Positions 1-7,248 of a stretch of DNA of 37,346 nucleotides are shown here, one piece after another. The position numbers and the translations under genes are program-made. Origin of the DNA: Acidimicrobiaceae bacterium (GTDB lineage: Bacteria > Actinomycetota > Acidimicrobiia > Acidimicrobiales > Poriferisodalaceae); the NCBI GenBank assembly GCA_002719335.1, contig PBHE01000019.1:26729-64074 (forward strand). The letters are read 5' to 3'. Every line of letters begins with the position of its first letter. Position 1 is the stretch's first letter. The notes under the pieces are model-generated. The model did no database searches, had not been told where the DNA came from, and saw nothing but the letters and a program-made list of their open reading frames with translations.

Positions 1-1199
1 TAAAAGCGCTCAAAGACACGCTCTTGTTCATGTTTGGGTATTCCCGGCCCGCGGTCGCGAATGACTACCGAACCTAGGTTGACTTCTACGTCGATGGTTT
101 GGCCTGGCGGACTCCACTTGACTGCGTTGTCGATCAGATTTGATACCGCCCTTTCGACTAACGCTGGTACAGCCCGAACACGTGAGGGACTTGCTTGGTA
201 CGTGATAGGGCATGAGCTTCTGCGTCTATGCCGCTGAACAATCGCGTCAACCAGTTCATCCAACTCAATCTCGACTGGTTCGCCCATCTGATGCCGATCA
301 GTGGCGAGTTCAACTAACTCAGTAACTAGCTCCGTCAGTTCGTCTAACTCAAACAGGACGTCGTCCAGAGCTTGTTGACGTTCGTTCTCCTCTATTGAGT
401 CAGCTCGTTGCATATATTCCAAGTTGGTTCGAAGACTTGTGAGCGGTGTCCGAAGTTCGTGGCTGGCATCGGCAACAAGGCGGCGCTGTTGGTCTCTAGA
501 GAGACTCAAAGCGTTCAGCATCTCGTTAAAACTCTTTGCTAGCTGCCCAAATTCGTCGTCTCTTTCGGCGGGAATCGGCTGAGTAACATCTTGAGTGTCT
601 GCAATCTTTGATGCCGCGTCAGTTAGCCGTCGAATGGGTCGAACAACCCGTCCCGCGACAACAAAACCAATAGCGCCGGAACTCACAACACCTAGGACGA
701 ATAATTGCAGGCTGATGCGCCACAAACCAGAAAGTTGGGCATCTACTTCATCCATTGGCCGAGCGACCATTACCGCTTTGCCATTCGTCCTTAATGGGAT
801 AGTCAGTACCCGCATTCGCTGACCATCTATATCGAGAGTGGCCAAACGTCCGTTTCGCGCCATTGAACTTCGCAATCCCTTGCGCGCTATTGAAAGGTCG
901 GTCCGATCGATGGGCAACGGCTCAACATTGCTCGCCCAAATGCGGCCGTTGACGTCAAATATTTGAACCAAAACATCGTCGGGTGAATACCGTCCGAACA
1001 ATCCGAACAGCCGGGGGTCGGCTCGCCCACCAAGTTTGTCCCCAAGTTGTGCGACGACTGCAGCACGCGAACTTAATTTCGCATCAAGGGTTTCGAGGGC
1101 TTTACTTCGCGCCAAGTACAGAAAAGATCCCGCCACACCTGCGACGACAACGGCAACAACGGCGGCAACCAATAGCGCGACGCGAGTCCGAAAGCTCAC
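1..1199 (-). CDS. Two-component sensor histidine kinase (3' end cut by window edge)
   Basis: Membrane sensor kinase, partner of the response regulator just upstream. The 399 visible residues, read from the reverse strand, begin MSFRTRVALLV. They contain TM1 (about 6-28), an extracytoplasmic segment (about 30-160), TM2 (about 162-182), a HAMP linker, and a HisKA domain with the H-box VADASHELRTPL (phospho-acceptor His247). The ATPase domain has an N-box SNLIDNA (353-359) and a G1-like DRGPGIP (382-388). The sequence leaves the window in the ERF motif after G1, so the final ATP-lid region is missing only because of the edge. The GTG start shares bases with the regulator stop (GTGA, 1196-1199), which implies translational coupling. 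The architecture resembles MprB/BaeS-type kinases; the signal sensed is unknown. Confidence 0.95.
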   Translation of the reverse strand, partial: MSFRTRVALLVAAVVAVVVAGVAGSFLYLARSKALETLDAKLSSRAAVVAQLGDKLGGRADPRLFGLFGRYSPDDVLVQIFDVNGRIWASNVEPLPIDRTDLSIARKGLRSSMARNGRLATLDIDGQRMRVLTIPLRTNGKAVMVARPMDEVDAQLSGLWRISLQLFVLGVVSSGAIGFVVAGRVVRPIRRLTDAASKIADTQDVTQPIPAERDDEFGQLAKSFNEMLNALSLSRDQQRRLVADASHELRTPLTSLRTNLEYMQRADSIEENERQQALDDVLFELDELTELVTELVELATDRHQMGEPVEIELDELVDAIVQRHRRRSSCPITYQASPSRVRAVPALVERAVSNLIDNAVKWSPPGQTIDVEVNLGSVVIRDRGPGIPKHEQERVFERF

Positions 1200-1912
1200 G
1201 ACGACCGGAGGACGTACCCGACGCCCCTGACGGTGTGGACAAGACGTGATCCCTCGTTTATTTCGGTTTTCCGCCGAAGGTACCCGATATAGACCTCAAG
1301 ACTGTTGGAGGCGAGAGCAGAGTCGTAGCCCCAAACAGCTTCATAAATTTGATCCCGAGTTAGAACTTGGTTGGGGTGTTCGAGCAAAAGTTCGAGTAGT
1401 TCATATTCGGTTCGAGTGAGGTCTAAGAGCTGGTCCTGTCTGCGGACTTGCCGGCCGACTTGGTCCATACATAGGTTCTCAAAACAAAGTGTGGTTGGTT
1501 CAAGTGGTGTACCCACTGGATGGCCCCGCCTGAGCAACGCCCTTAATCGGGCAAGGAGTTCATCGAGAACGAATGGTTTAGCTAGATAATCATCAGCGCC
1601 TGAATCGAGCCCGACCACTCGGTCCTCGGTCCCGTGTCGCGCGGTGAGCAAAAGGACTGGGAGTTCTGAACCTTGAGCTCGCAGCCGGCGGCACACCTCG
1701 AACCCGCCCAAGTTTGGCATCGTCACGTCCAGAATCATGACGTCAGCTTTCTCAGATATCTCCAAGGCTTGAACTCCGTCGGCTGCTGTTACAACGCCAT
1801 ACCCTTCCGATTTGAGAGCCCGTTCTAAGGCTTGCCGAATTCTTTTGTCGTCATCCACTACTGCAACGACGGCGTCCGTTGATAGTGGTGGAGGCGGTTG
1901 AGAGATACTCAT
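1196..1912 (-). CDS. OmpR/MprA-family response regulator
   Basis: DNA-binding response regulator of 238 residues. The receiver domain (about 15-125) has the acidic pocket DDD at 20-22, phospho-acceptor Asp62 in MILDVTMP, Thr90 in LLLTARH and Lys112 in YLAKPF. The winged-helix effector domain (about 140-236) carries TRTEYELLELLLEHPNQVLT, the recognition-helix region SNSLEVYIGYLRRK and the C-terminal hairpin VHTVRGVGYVLR, all typical of OmpR/PhoB proteins. It is first in a two-gene operon with the kinase and is divergent from the propeller gene at 2003, with 90 bp between them. That neighbour is a plausible but unproven target. A short proline-rich N-terminus precedes the receiver. Confidence 0.97.
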   Translation of the reverse strand: MSISQPPPPLSTDAVVAVVDDDKRIRQALERALKSEGYGVVTAADGVQALEISEKADVMILDVTMPNLGGFEVCRRLRAQGSELPVLLLTARHGTEDRVVGLDSGADDYLAKPFVLDELLARLRALLRRGHPVGTPLEPTTLCFENLCMDQVGRQVRRQDQLLDLTRTEYELLELLLEHPNQVLTRDQIYEAVWGYDSALASNSLEVYIGYLRRKTEINEGSRLVHTVRGVGYVLRSS

Positions 1913-2002
1913 CAGATACAGATCTACTTCACGAAGATGAACGTCGGGTAAGAATTCATCATGACAGCGTGATGGTTACCCGCTAATAGGATCTCATCCA
2001 CA

Positions 2003-3637
2003 ATGACCAAGTCGTGCCGCGAAGTTCGGCTCTTCGATGACACGGGCTCGATAGCGACCCTCCGTTTGGTTGTGCTCATTGCACTATGTCTTCTGACAAC
2101 CAATTGTGCGGGCGAGAATTCAGCTTCGCCAGCCAAAGCAACAACTCCTTCGTCCAACACAATTACAGTCACCTCTTCAGTCGTGCTACGGGCTACCTCA
2201 ACTTCCACGAGTGCACCGTCGCAACTTCTACCAACGCGACAGACATCGGTTACGCAAGCCGACCTATCGCGAGTCACTACGACGACCGAACTCTATGAAG
2301 GTTGGTGGAGCCCCGAGAATGTGCAACGTCCCTGGGGTGACGCCGTCCAAGGTGTTTTGACTTTTCGGGGATCACCAACAAGGTCATGGTACGGACGCGG
2401 CCCTGTGCCCTTGATGCCCGAGGTTCTATGGCGATTTCCTGAGAGAGGCAACCTGTGTTCCCTCTCCACAACGCAGGGGCGCACCACAACTTGGTGTGGG
2501 ATCGGATGGACCGGTCAACCAGCCGTGTGGGAGGTGGGCGCAGAAACTTGGCTTGCCGTCGGGGCTTACGACCGCGGTATCCACATACTTGACGCCTTAT
2601 CGGGTAAACCACGACTCAAAAGTTTCGTGACGGGTGACATCGTGAAAGGATCTCTCACCGTTGACCCGGACGGTTTTCCGTTGATTTACAGTGGTTCGCG
2701 AGACGGCAAACTGAGGATCTTGGCATTCGATCGACCTGATGAACTGGTCGAACTATGGAACCTTTCCGGTGATGACGTCAACCCGATGATGTGGAACGAT
2801 GATTGGGATGGTGCACCCCTAATTCTCAAAGACCACTTGATCACGGGGGGCGAAAACAGTTGGTTACATATTGTCCGCCTAAATCGGGAGCTGAACGATT
2901 CGGGTTTAGTTACGGTGGACCCGAAAATAGTTTTCCAAACACCCGGGTGGGATGAGCAGCTCCTTCGGGCCCTAGGGGATAACAACGTTTCGATCGAAAA
3001 CTCGGTAGCTATTTCGGGCGACACGGTGTGGTTCGCGAATTCCGGAGGGCTGGTACAAGGTTGGGACCTAGAGCCGTTACGACGTGGCGACGTTCCGGTT
3101 CGAAATTTTCGATGGTGGATGGGGGACGACATCGACGCGACGCTTGTGGTGGATGAGGAAGGTTTTCTATACGTCGCCGCCGAATACGAACGTGGAACTG
3201 CTCGATCTCGCGAAGTTGGACAACTGGTCAAGCTAAACCCAAAAAAGCCCGATGACCCTTTGGTTTGGTCCATATTCGACAATCGGACATCTCCCGGCGG
3301 TATTTGGGGTACCCCTGCACTTCACAAAGATGTGCTGTATGCCACGACCAATAGCGGTCAGTTGATGTCCGTCGATCGCGATTCCGGTCAGGTGTTGTGG
3401 TCGAAGCAACTAGAAGGACCGCTTTGGGGTTCCCCGGTAGTCGTTGATGACATTCTAATTATCGGGGACTGCGGCGGATATTTGAGAGCATTTGGGGTCC
3501 AGGAACCACGAGTTGCACCTATAGAAATATGGCGAGTCGAAATCGGTGGGTGCATTGAAGCGACCCCCACCGTTTGGGACGGACGCATCTACATCGGCTC
3601 GCGCGAGGGCGGATTATTTGCCATCGGCGAACGGTGA
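2003..3637 (+). CDS. Exported PQQ-like beta-propeller protein, possible lipoprotein
   Basis: The protein has 544 residues. A hydrophobic segment (about 20-33, LRLVVLIALCLLTT) is followed by Cys35, then a Ser/Thr-rich low-complexity linker (about 40-95) as found in wall-tethered actinobacterial proteins. The rest is a beta-propeller of the PQQ-dehydrogenase/BamB type, with blade motifs such as GTPALHKDVLYATTNSGQL, GSPVVVDDILIIGDCGGYL and ATPTVWDGRIYIGSREGGL. The lipobox (LTTNC) is poor because Asn sits at -1, so secretion rather than lipidation remains possible. There is no catalytic signature, so a binding or scaffold role is inferred. The start ATG has only a weak AGGA upstream; TANNNT-like sequences lie just before it (1984-1992), so a very short leader is possible. 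Divergent from the two-component genes. Confidence 0.85.
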   Translation: MTKSCREVRLFDDTGSIATLRLVVLIALCLLTTNCAGENSASPAKATTPSSNTITVTSSVVLRATSTSTSAPSQLLPTRQTSVTQADLSRVTTTTELYEGWWSPENVQRPWGDAVQGVLTFRGSPTRSWYGRGPVPLMPEVLWRFPERGNLCSLSTTQGRTTTWCGIGWTGQPAVWEVGAETWLAVGAYDRGIHILDALSGKPRLKSFVTGDIVKGSLTVDPDGFPLIYSGSRDGKLRILAFDRPDELVELWNLSGDDVNPMMWNDDWDGAPLILKDHLITGGENSWLHIVRLNRELNDSGLVTVDPKIVFQTPGWDEQLLRALGDNNVSIENSVAISGDTVWFANSGGLVQGWDLEPLRRGDVPVRNFRWWMGDDIDATLVVDEEGFLYVAAEYERGTARSREVGQLVKLNPKKPDDPLVWSIFDNRTSPGGIWGTPALHKDVLYATTNSGQLMSVDRDSGQVLWSKQLEGPLWGSPVVVDDILIIGDCGGYLRAFGVQEPRVAPIEIWRVEIGGCIEATPTVWDGRIYIGSREGGLFAIGER

Positions 3638-3660
3638 GAGTTCTGTTCTAGGGTGCCGAC

Positions 3661-4731
3661 ATGGATATAGGTGTCTGTGTTGCTTCACATGTCGGCGACA
3701 TTGATTACGTGGTTCGAGCCGAAGAACTCGGATATTCACACGCTTGGTTAGCGGACAGTCAAATGATCTGGTCCGATTGTTACGCCGCCCTTGCTCTGGC
3801 CGCCGATCGCACTTCAACGATCAATATCGGAACCGGCGTTTCCGTTTCAGGTACTCGGCCTGCGCCGGTGACAGCTTCATCGATAGCCACGATTAATGCT
3901 TTAGCGCCAGGTCGTACCTTTCTCGGAATTGGGACAGGCAACACGGCAATGCGGATTATGGGGCACAAACCCCAACGAATTGCTGACTTTGATCAGTATT
4001 TAGAATCGCTGCGTCCACTTCTGCGGGGCGAGGAGGCAAAACATCATTTCGGAGGGCAGATCACCCCTATCCGACACATCATGCCTAACAAAGGGTTCGT
4101 CAATTTTGACGACCCAATTCCACTTTACGTTTCGGGTTTCGGTCCTAAATCACTGGCATTAGCAGGCAAACATGGCGACGGGGCAGTCATGTCTATACCT
4201 CCCGACGCTCGGGTCATGGATCGAATGTGGGAAATGATCGAACGAGGAGCATCTGATTCAGGAAGGGAGTTTGATCGCGATAACTACCTCACCTGCTCTC
4301 TCACCACGATCGTTGTACTTGACGATGGCGAAACCATCGAAAGCCCGCGGGTGAAGGCAGAGGCTGGGGCAATGGCAATGGCGTCCATCCACTACTCCTA
4401 CGACCAATACCGACAATACGGGCGCCCACCAGGGAGTCGTCTCGCAGAAATCTGGGACGAATACACCTCCATGCTTTCCGACTACGACGCCGAACGAATT
4501 CACCAACGAATTCATGCCGGTCACAACTGTTGGGTCATTCCCGAGGAAGAAAGATTCGTAACTCCACAACTAATCGACGCTACTTGCATCGTAGGCACGG
4601 CAGGTCAAGTTATTGAGCGGTTGCAGCAACTCGAAGAGCGCGGACTAGACCAGTTAATGATTCTGCCGAATTTCGATCCTCGATATCGGGTTCTTGAACG
4701 TGTCGGGAAAGACATAATTCCGCACGTGTAA
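3661..4731 (+). CDS. Luciferase-like (probably F420-dependent) oxidoreductase
   Basis: A 356-residue TIM-barrel enzyme of the bacterial luciferase-like monooxygenase superfamily. It starts MDIGVCVASHVGDIDYVVRA, then AEELGYSHAWLADSQM, INIGTGVSVSGTRPAPVTAS, and PGRTFLGIGTGNTAMRIMG, the typical beta-3/beta-4 cofactor region. The C-terminal IVGTAGQVIERLQQLEERGLDQLMI is also standard. The subgroup resembles F420-dependent methylene-H4MPT reductase-like proteins common in actinobacteria; F420 rather than FMN is inferred from that resemblance. The substrate cannot be read. It follows the propeller gene by 23 bp on the same strand, so co-transcription is possible. Confidence 0.9.
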   Translation: MDIGVCVASHVGDIDYVVRAEELGYSHAWLADSQMIWSDCYAALALAADRTSTINIGTGVSVSGTRPAPVTASSIATINALAPGRTFLGIGTGNTAMRIMGHKPQRIADFDQYLESLRPLLRGEEAKHHFGGQITPIRHIMPNKGFVNFDDPIPLYVSGFGPKSLALAGKHGDGAVMSIPPDARVMDRMWEMIERGASDSGREFDRDNYLTCSLTTIVVLDDGETIESPRVKAEAGAMAMASIHYSYDQYRQYGRPPGSRLAEIWDEYTSMLSDYDAERIHQRIHAGHNCWVIPEEERFVTPQLIDATCIVGTAGQVIERLQQLEERGLDQLMILPNFDPRYRVLERVGKDIIPHV

Positions 4732-4837
4732 CGGGCAACGAGATAGGCCCCGGATGGCGATTGGTCGACCTCGCTGTTAGCCTTGACCTTCGTCATTCTC
4801 GTCACACATCGTGTCACTCCCCACCTCGAGATTTCTT

Positions 4838-5074
4838 ATGAGCAAAATCTGTCAGGTAACCGGTCGCAGGCCTACCACCGGTTTTACTGTGTCTCACTCT
4901 CATCGTCGTAACAAACGATGGTTTAAACCAAATATTCAAAAGAAAAAGTTCTACGTGCCCAACGAGAAGCGAAACGTCACCTTGATGGTTAGCGCAAAGG
5001 GCATCAAGATCATCAACAAACGGGGGATCGAGTCAGTGTTGGCTGATCTTCGGCGTCGTGGGGAGAAAGTCTGA
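4838..5074 (+). CDS. rpmB: 50S ribosomal protein L28
   Basis: A 78-residue large-subunit protein. It begins [15 protein letters not shown] and includes [34 protein letters not shown] and the terminal [12 protein letters not shown], all close to enterobacterial L28. I chose the ATG at 4838 because it matches the family N-terminus and has GAG 7 bases upstream; an in-frame GTG at 4811 would add nine unrelated residues. The protein has one cysteine and no CxxC pairs, so it is the zinc-free (C-) type. Its stop overlaps the rpmG start by one base (TGATG). Confidence 0.97.
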   Translation: MSKICQVTGRRPTTGFTVSHSHRRNKRWFKPNIQKKKFYVPNEKRNVTLMVSAKGIKIINKRGIESVLADLRRRGEKV

Positions 5075-5238
5075 TGGCAAAGAGCGACAAACGGCCAGTC
5101 ATTAAGCTCAAGTCAACCGCCGACACTGGGTACACGTATTCGACGCGTAAGAACAAGATAAATTCTCGCGAACGGATCGAACTCAAAAAATACGACCCAG
5201 TAATTCGCAAGCACGTCATCTTCAAAGAGGAACGCTAA
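5074..5238 (+). CDS. rpmG: 50S ribosomal protein L33
   Basis: A 54-residue protein: [19 protein letters not shown], then [29 protein letters not shown]. The YTYSTRKNK and [11 protein letters not shown] segments identify L33. No cysteine is present, so this is the zinc-independent form. Translation starts on the ATG sharing its A with the rpmB stop, so the two are coupled. In many actinobacteria, C- copies of L28 and L33 are a zinc-starvation set. Whether that applies here depends on whether C+ copies exist elsewhere in the genome; I see no clear Zur palindrome in 4732-4837. Confidence 0.96.
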   Translation: MAKSDKRPVIKLKSTADTGYTYSTRKNKINSRERIELKKYDPVIRKHVIFKEER

Positions 5239-5267
5239 GCGAAGCTAACTAGGTTTTTGACCCAGAG

Positions 5268-6485
5268 ATGGTGGCTGCAAAACCTATTGAATTATCAGAG
5301 CAACAGGCCAGAACGGTAGCGGTTTCCGCTCAAGGCCTGGAATTTGTCTCTAGTTCTGCGCGACTAGATCGACGTCATCTCCGAAAGGCATTCCGGGATT
5401 TGGGGGTGCTTCAAATTGATGCGGTCAGCGCAATGGCGCGTTCTCATTTACTGGTGCTTAGAGCTCGCGTCGGGGGTTGCCATAATGACTTGTCGGACTT
5501 ACTTGAAAGAACTGCCTACCAGCACCGAGAGCTAGCTGAATATTGGTGCCACGAAGCAAGTTACTTACCGGTTCAAGACTGGCCCTTATTCCACTGGCGT
5601 ATGCGCCGCGCAGAACAAGGCGAGCTGTGGAAAGGCCTTCGAGAGTTCGCGGCCGAGAATTCAGCATTCATTTCAAAAGTAGAACGGCAGGTAACAGCCG
5701 ATGGCCCAGTTAGCGCCGGGCAGCTACAAAAGAGCGGTCGCCGAGCCTCCTGGTGGGGCTGGTCAGACTCCAAAATTGCGCTCGAATGGCTCTTTTGGGT
5801 TGGAAGACTCACAGTTAGCAAACGAAAAAACTTCACTCGTTACTACGACTTATCTGAGCGAGTGCTGCCCTCGTCCGTCTTCAAAAATCCCCCAACCGAA
5901 AATGAGGCTCATCTTGAGCTATTACGTCGTGCCGCGCGGCACCTCGGAATAGCTAGTAGTGAAGATCTCGTTGATTATCACCGCCTCCCTAAAAAAGAAG
6001 CTAAGGAGCGAATCAAAGAGTTAGTAGAGAACAACGACCTTCTACCTGTTCATGTCCAAGGCTGGGATCGCCCCGCTTACATGACCGCTGACGCAAAGTT
6101 GAGTGGCGGGGTGTCACGTTCCGTGCTGCTGAGCCCTTTCGATCCCATCGTGTGGTTCCGCCCTAGAGCGTTTCGGTTGTTTGGCTTCGAGTATCGACTG
6201 GAGATCTACGTCCCAGCTGAAAAACGCGTGCATGGGTACTACGTAATGCCATTTTTGTATCAGAACAGTTTGTGCGCGAGAGTCGATGTACGGTCAGAGC
6301 TGAAAACAAGAATGCTGCATGTTCCCGCCGCTCATGTTGAACTCGGGGGTCTTGATGATCTCGGGCTCGAAGCTTTAGCTAACGAACTTCGCTCTCTCGC
6401 AACTTGGCGTGGTCTTGAGCACATTCGCGTGGGTCAGCGGGGCAATCTTGCGCGTCGATTGAAAAAGGCACTCGACACAAAATGA
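5268..6485 (+). CDS. YcaQ/AlkX-type winged-helix DNA glycosylase-like protein
   Basis: A 405-residue member of the HTH_42 (YcaQ) family, whose characterised members unhook DNA interstrand crosslinks and related bulky adducts. The N-terminal LRKAFRDLGVLQIDAVSAMARSHLLVL holds the QxD motif (Gln-Ile-Asp) of the YcaQ catalytic region. YWCHEASYLPVQDWPLFHWRM and the tandem winged-helix region RRASWWGWSDSKIALEWLFWVGRL follow, and LLSPFDPIVWFRPRAFRLFGFEYRLEIYVPAEKR is the well-conserved C-terminal block. Length is normal. The start at 5268 is 29 bp after rpmG. Its stop TGA overlaps the ATG of a decayed DUF983 gene (ATGA), so it once headed a coupled pair. Substrate specificity is inferred from the family. 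Confidence 0.88.
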   Translation: MVAAKPIELSEQQARTVAVSAQGLEFVSSSARLDRRHLRKAFRDLGVLQIDAVSAMARSHLLVLRARVGGCHNDLSDLLERTAYQHRELAEYWCHEASYLPVQDWPLFHWRMRRAEQGELWKGLREFAAENSAFISKVERQVTADGPVSAGQLQKSGRRASWWGWSDSKIALEWLFWVGRLTVSKRKNFTRYYDLSERVLPSSVFKNPPTENEAHLELLRRAARHLGIASSEDLVDYHRLPKKEAKERIKELVENNDLLPVHVQGWDRPAYMTADAKLSGGVSRSVLLSPFDPIVWFRPRAFRLFGFEYRLEIYVPAEKRVHGYYVMPFLYQNSLCARVDVRSELKTRMLHVPAAHVELGGLDDLGLEALANELRSLATWRGLEHIRVGQRGNLARRLKKALDTK

Positions 6486-6842
6486 AGGTCGTGTGACGCG
6501 GTTTGACTCTGGCGTGTGGAGTGTGTGGCAGTCGAACACTGTTTCGAAGGTGCGAGATGTTCGCCATCGTCGACGACTGTCCGCGCTGCAGCCTCCATTT
6601 CGAACGCCGGGAGGGCCACTCACTGCGGGCCGTGGCGGTAAATACCACCACGAGTTAGACGATGGTATTGGCTGTCGTGACTCTGGCACTACTGACAAAC
6701 GGAACCGGAACTTCAACCTCGACCCTTCTTCTCCTAGCGGCTCGGTGGGTCTGATATTTCCGATCTTGTTGGACCCGGTATCACGAACGCTATGGAACGC
6801 CATCGAGTTGCTGATGCGCTCACCTCAAGCAAATGAAATAAG
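6482..6842 (+). pseudogene. Decayed DUF983 membrane protein gene
   Basis: Reading in the frame of the ATG at 6482 gives MKVV, a TGA, then RGLTLACGVCGSRTLFRRCE, DDCPRCSLHFERREGHSLRAVAVN, a TAG just before 6659, and a hydrophobic stretch TMVLAVVTLALLTNG followed by LLLLAARWV and another stop. The family C-terminus continues in the next frame from about 6744: GLIFPILLDPVSRTLWNAIELLMRSP. DUF983 proteins have a CxxC...CPRCGLxFER zinc-ribbon-like start, two membrane helices and an LP(I)FYPFSRTLWxAxDL-like end, so the match is good. Lesions are two in-frame stops (the first probably from TGG) and one frameshift. The ATG overlaps the stop of the upstream gene in ATGA, marking the original coupled start. 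The end is approximate. Sequencing error cannot explain all three lesions easily. Confidence 0.72.
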
Positions 6843-6958
6843 AAAAGAGTTCCGCCACACCAAGGATCAGCGAATACGGCTCATCGGGTTGCAATACGAC
6901 ACTGCTCACGCCAGACTTCAACTTCTTGCTCCACGGGTATCCGTTAGCAAGCACGGTT

Positions 6959-7033
6959 GGTCCCGTGGTGAAGTCTGGAGTTCACGCCGGCCTGTCAAGC
7001 CGGAGGTCGCGGGTTCAAATCCCGTCGGGACCG
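6959..7033 (+). tRNA. tRNA-Asp (anticodon GTC)
   Basis: Cloverleaf by eye: acceptor GGTCCCG (6959-6965) pairs with CGGGACC (7026-7032), discriminator G7033. The anticodon stem is CCGGC/GCCGG with loop CTGTCAA, giving anticodon GTC at 6994-6996. The T arm is GCGGG-TTCAAAT-CCCGT. The 3' CCA is not encoded. It lies one base before tRNA-Phe, so the two are surely one transcript. Confidence 0.97.
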
Positions 7034-7034
7034 C

Positions 7035-7107
7035 GGTCGGGTAGCTCAGTTGGCAGAGCGCGCGCCTGAAAAGCGTGAGGTCACCGGATCGACGCCGGTC
7101 CCGACCA
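7035..7107 (+). tRNA. tRNA-Phe (anticodon GAA)
   Basis: Acceptor GGTCGGG (7035-7041) pairs with CCCGACC (7100-7106), discriminator A7107. The D arm is GCTC/GAGC, the anticodon stem CGCGC/GCGTG with loop CTGAAAA, anticodon GAA at 7068-7070. The T stem is ACCGG/CCGGT, but its loop reads ATCGACG, with A instead of the usual T at position 54. CCA is not encoded. All stems are intact, so I read it as functional. Confidence 0.96.
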
Positions 7108-7114
7108 CGCTTGG

Positions 7115-7141
7115 AAGTCAGGGGTTTATAGCCCCTGGCTT
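7115..7141 (+). terminator. Hairpin terminator after tRNA-Asp/tRNA-Phe
   Basis: A 10-pair stem (one G-U) with a 7-base loop: AAGTCAGGGG at 7115-7124 pairs with CCCCTGGCTT at 7132-7141. It lies 7 bases after tRNA-Phe and between convergent transcripts (tRNAs from the left, malic enzyme from the right), so it may stop both. A TTTT follows only at 7149-7152, so it is not a textbook U-tract terminator. Confidence 0.65.
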
Positions 7142-7248
7142 TCAGCGATTTTGAGACCGGTTGGGGCGAGCGCTCCGGAACCATTAATTGAACGGAATTG
7201 CTACTAGAGCCGATTACCAGTCAGGTATCTGGGTTGCTACAAGCCCAT

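Noticed and set aside
2686-3282. 198-codon frame antisense to the propeller gene
   Set aside because: Low-complexity Ser-rich shadow of a well-supported propeller sequence; no domain recognisable.
4783-4810. TTGACC upstream of rpmB as a -35
   Set aside because: No acceptable -10 at 16-18 bp; no Zur-like palindrome seen either.
6493-7044. 183-codon open frame after the YcaQ-type gene
   Set aside because: It mixes frames of a decayed DUF983 gene and runs through tRNA-Asp into tRNA-Phe; only its middle part (about 6744-6825) matches the family.
7230-7247. Possible hairpin just after the malic enzyme stop
   Set aside because: Only six pairs, and on the transcribed (reverse) strand one is a C-A mismatch; no T-run.
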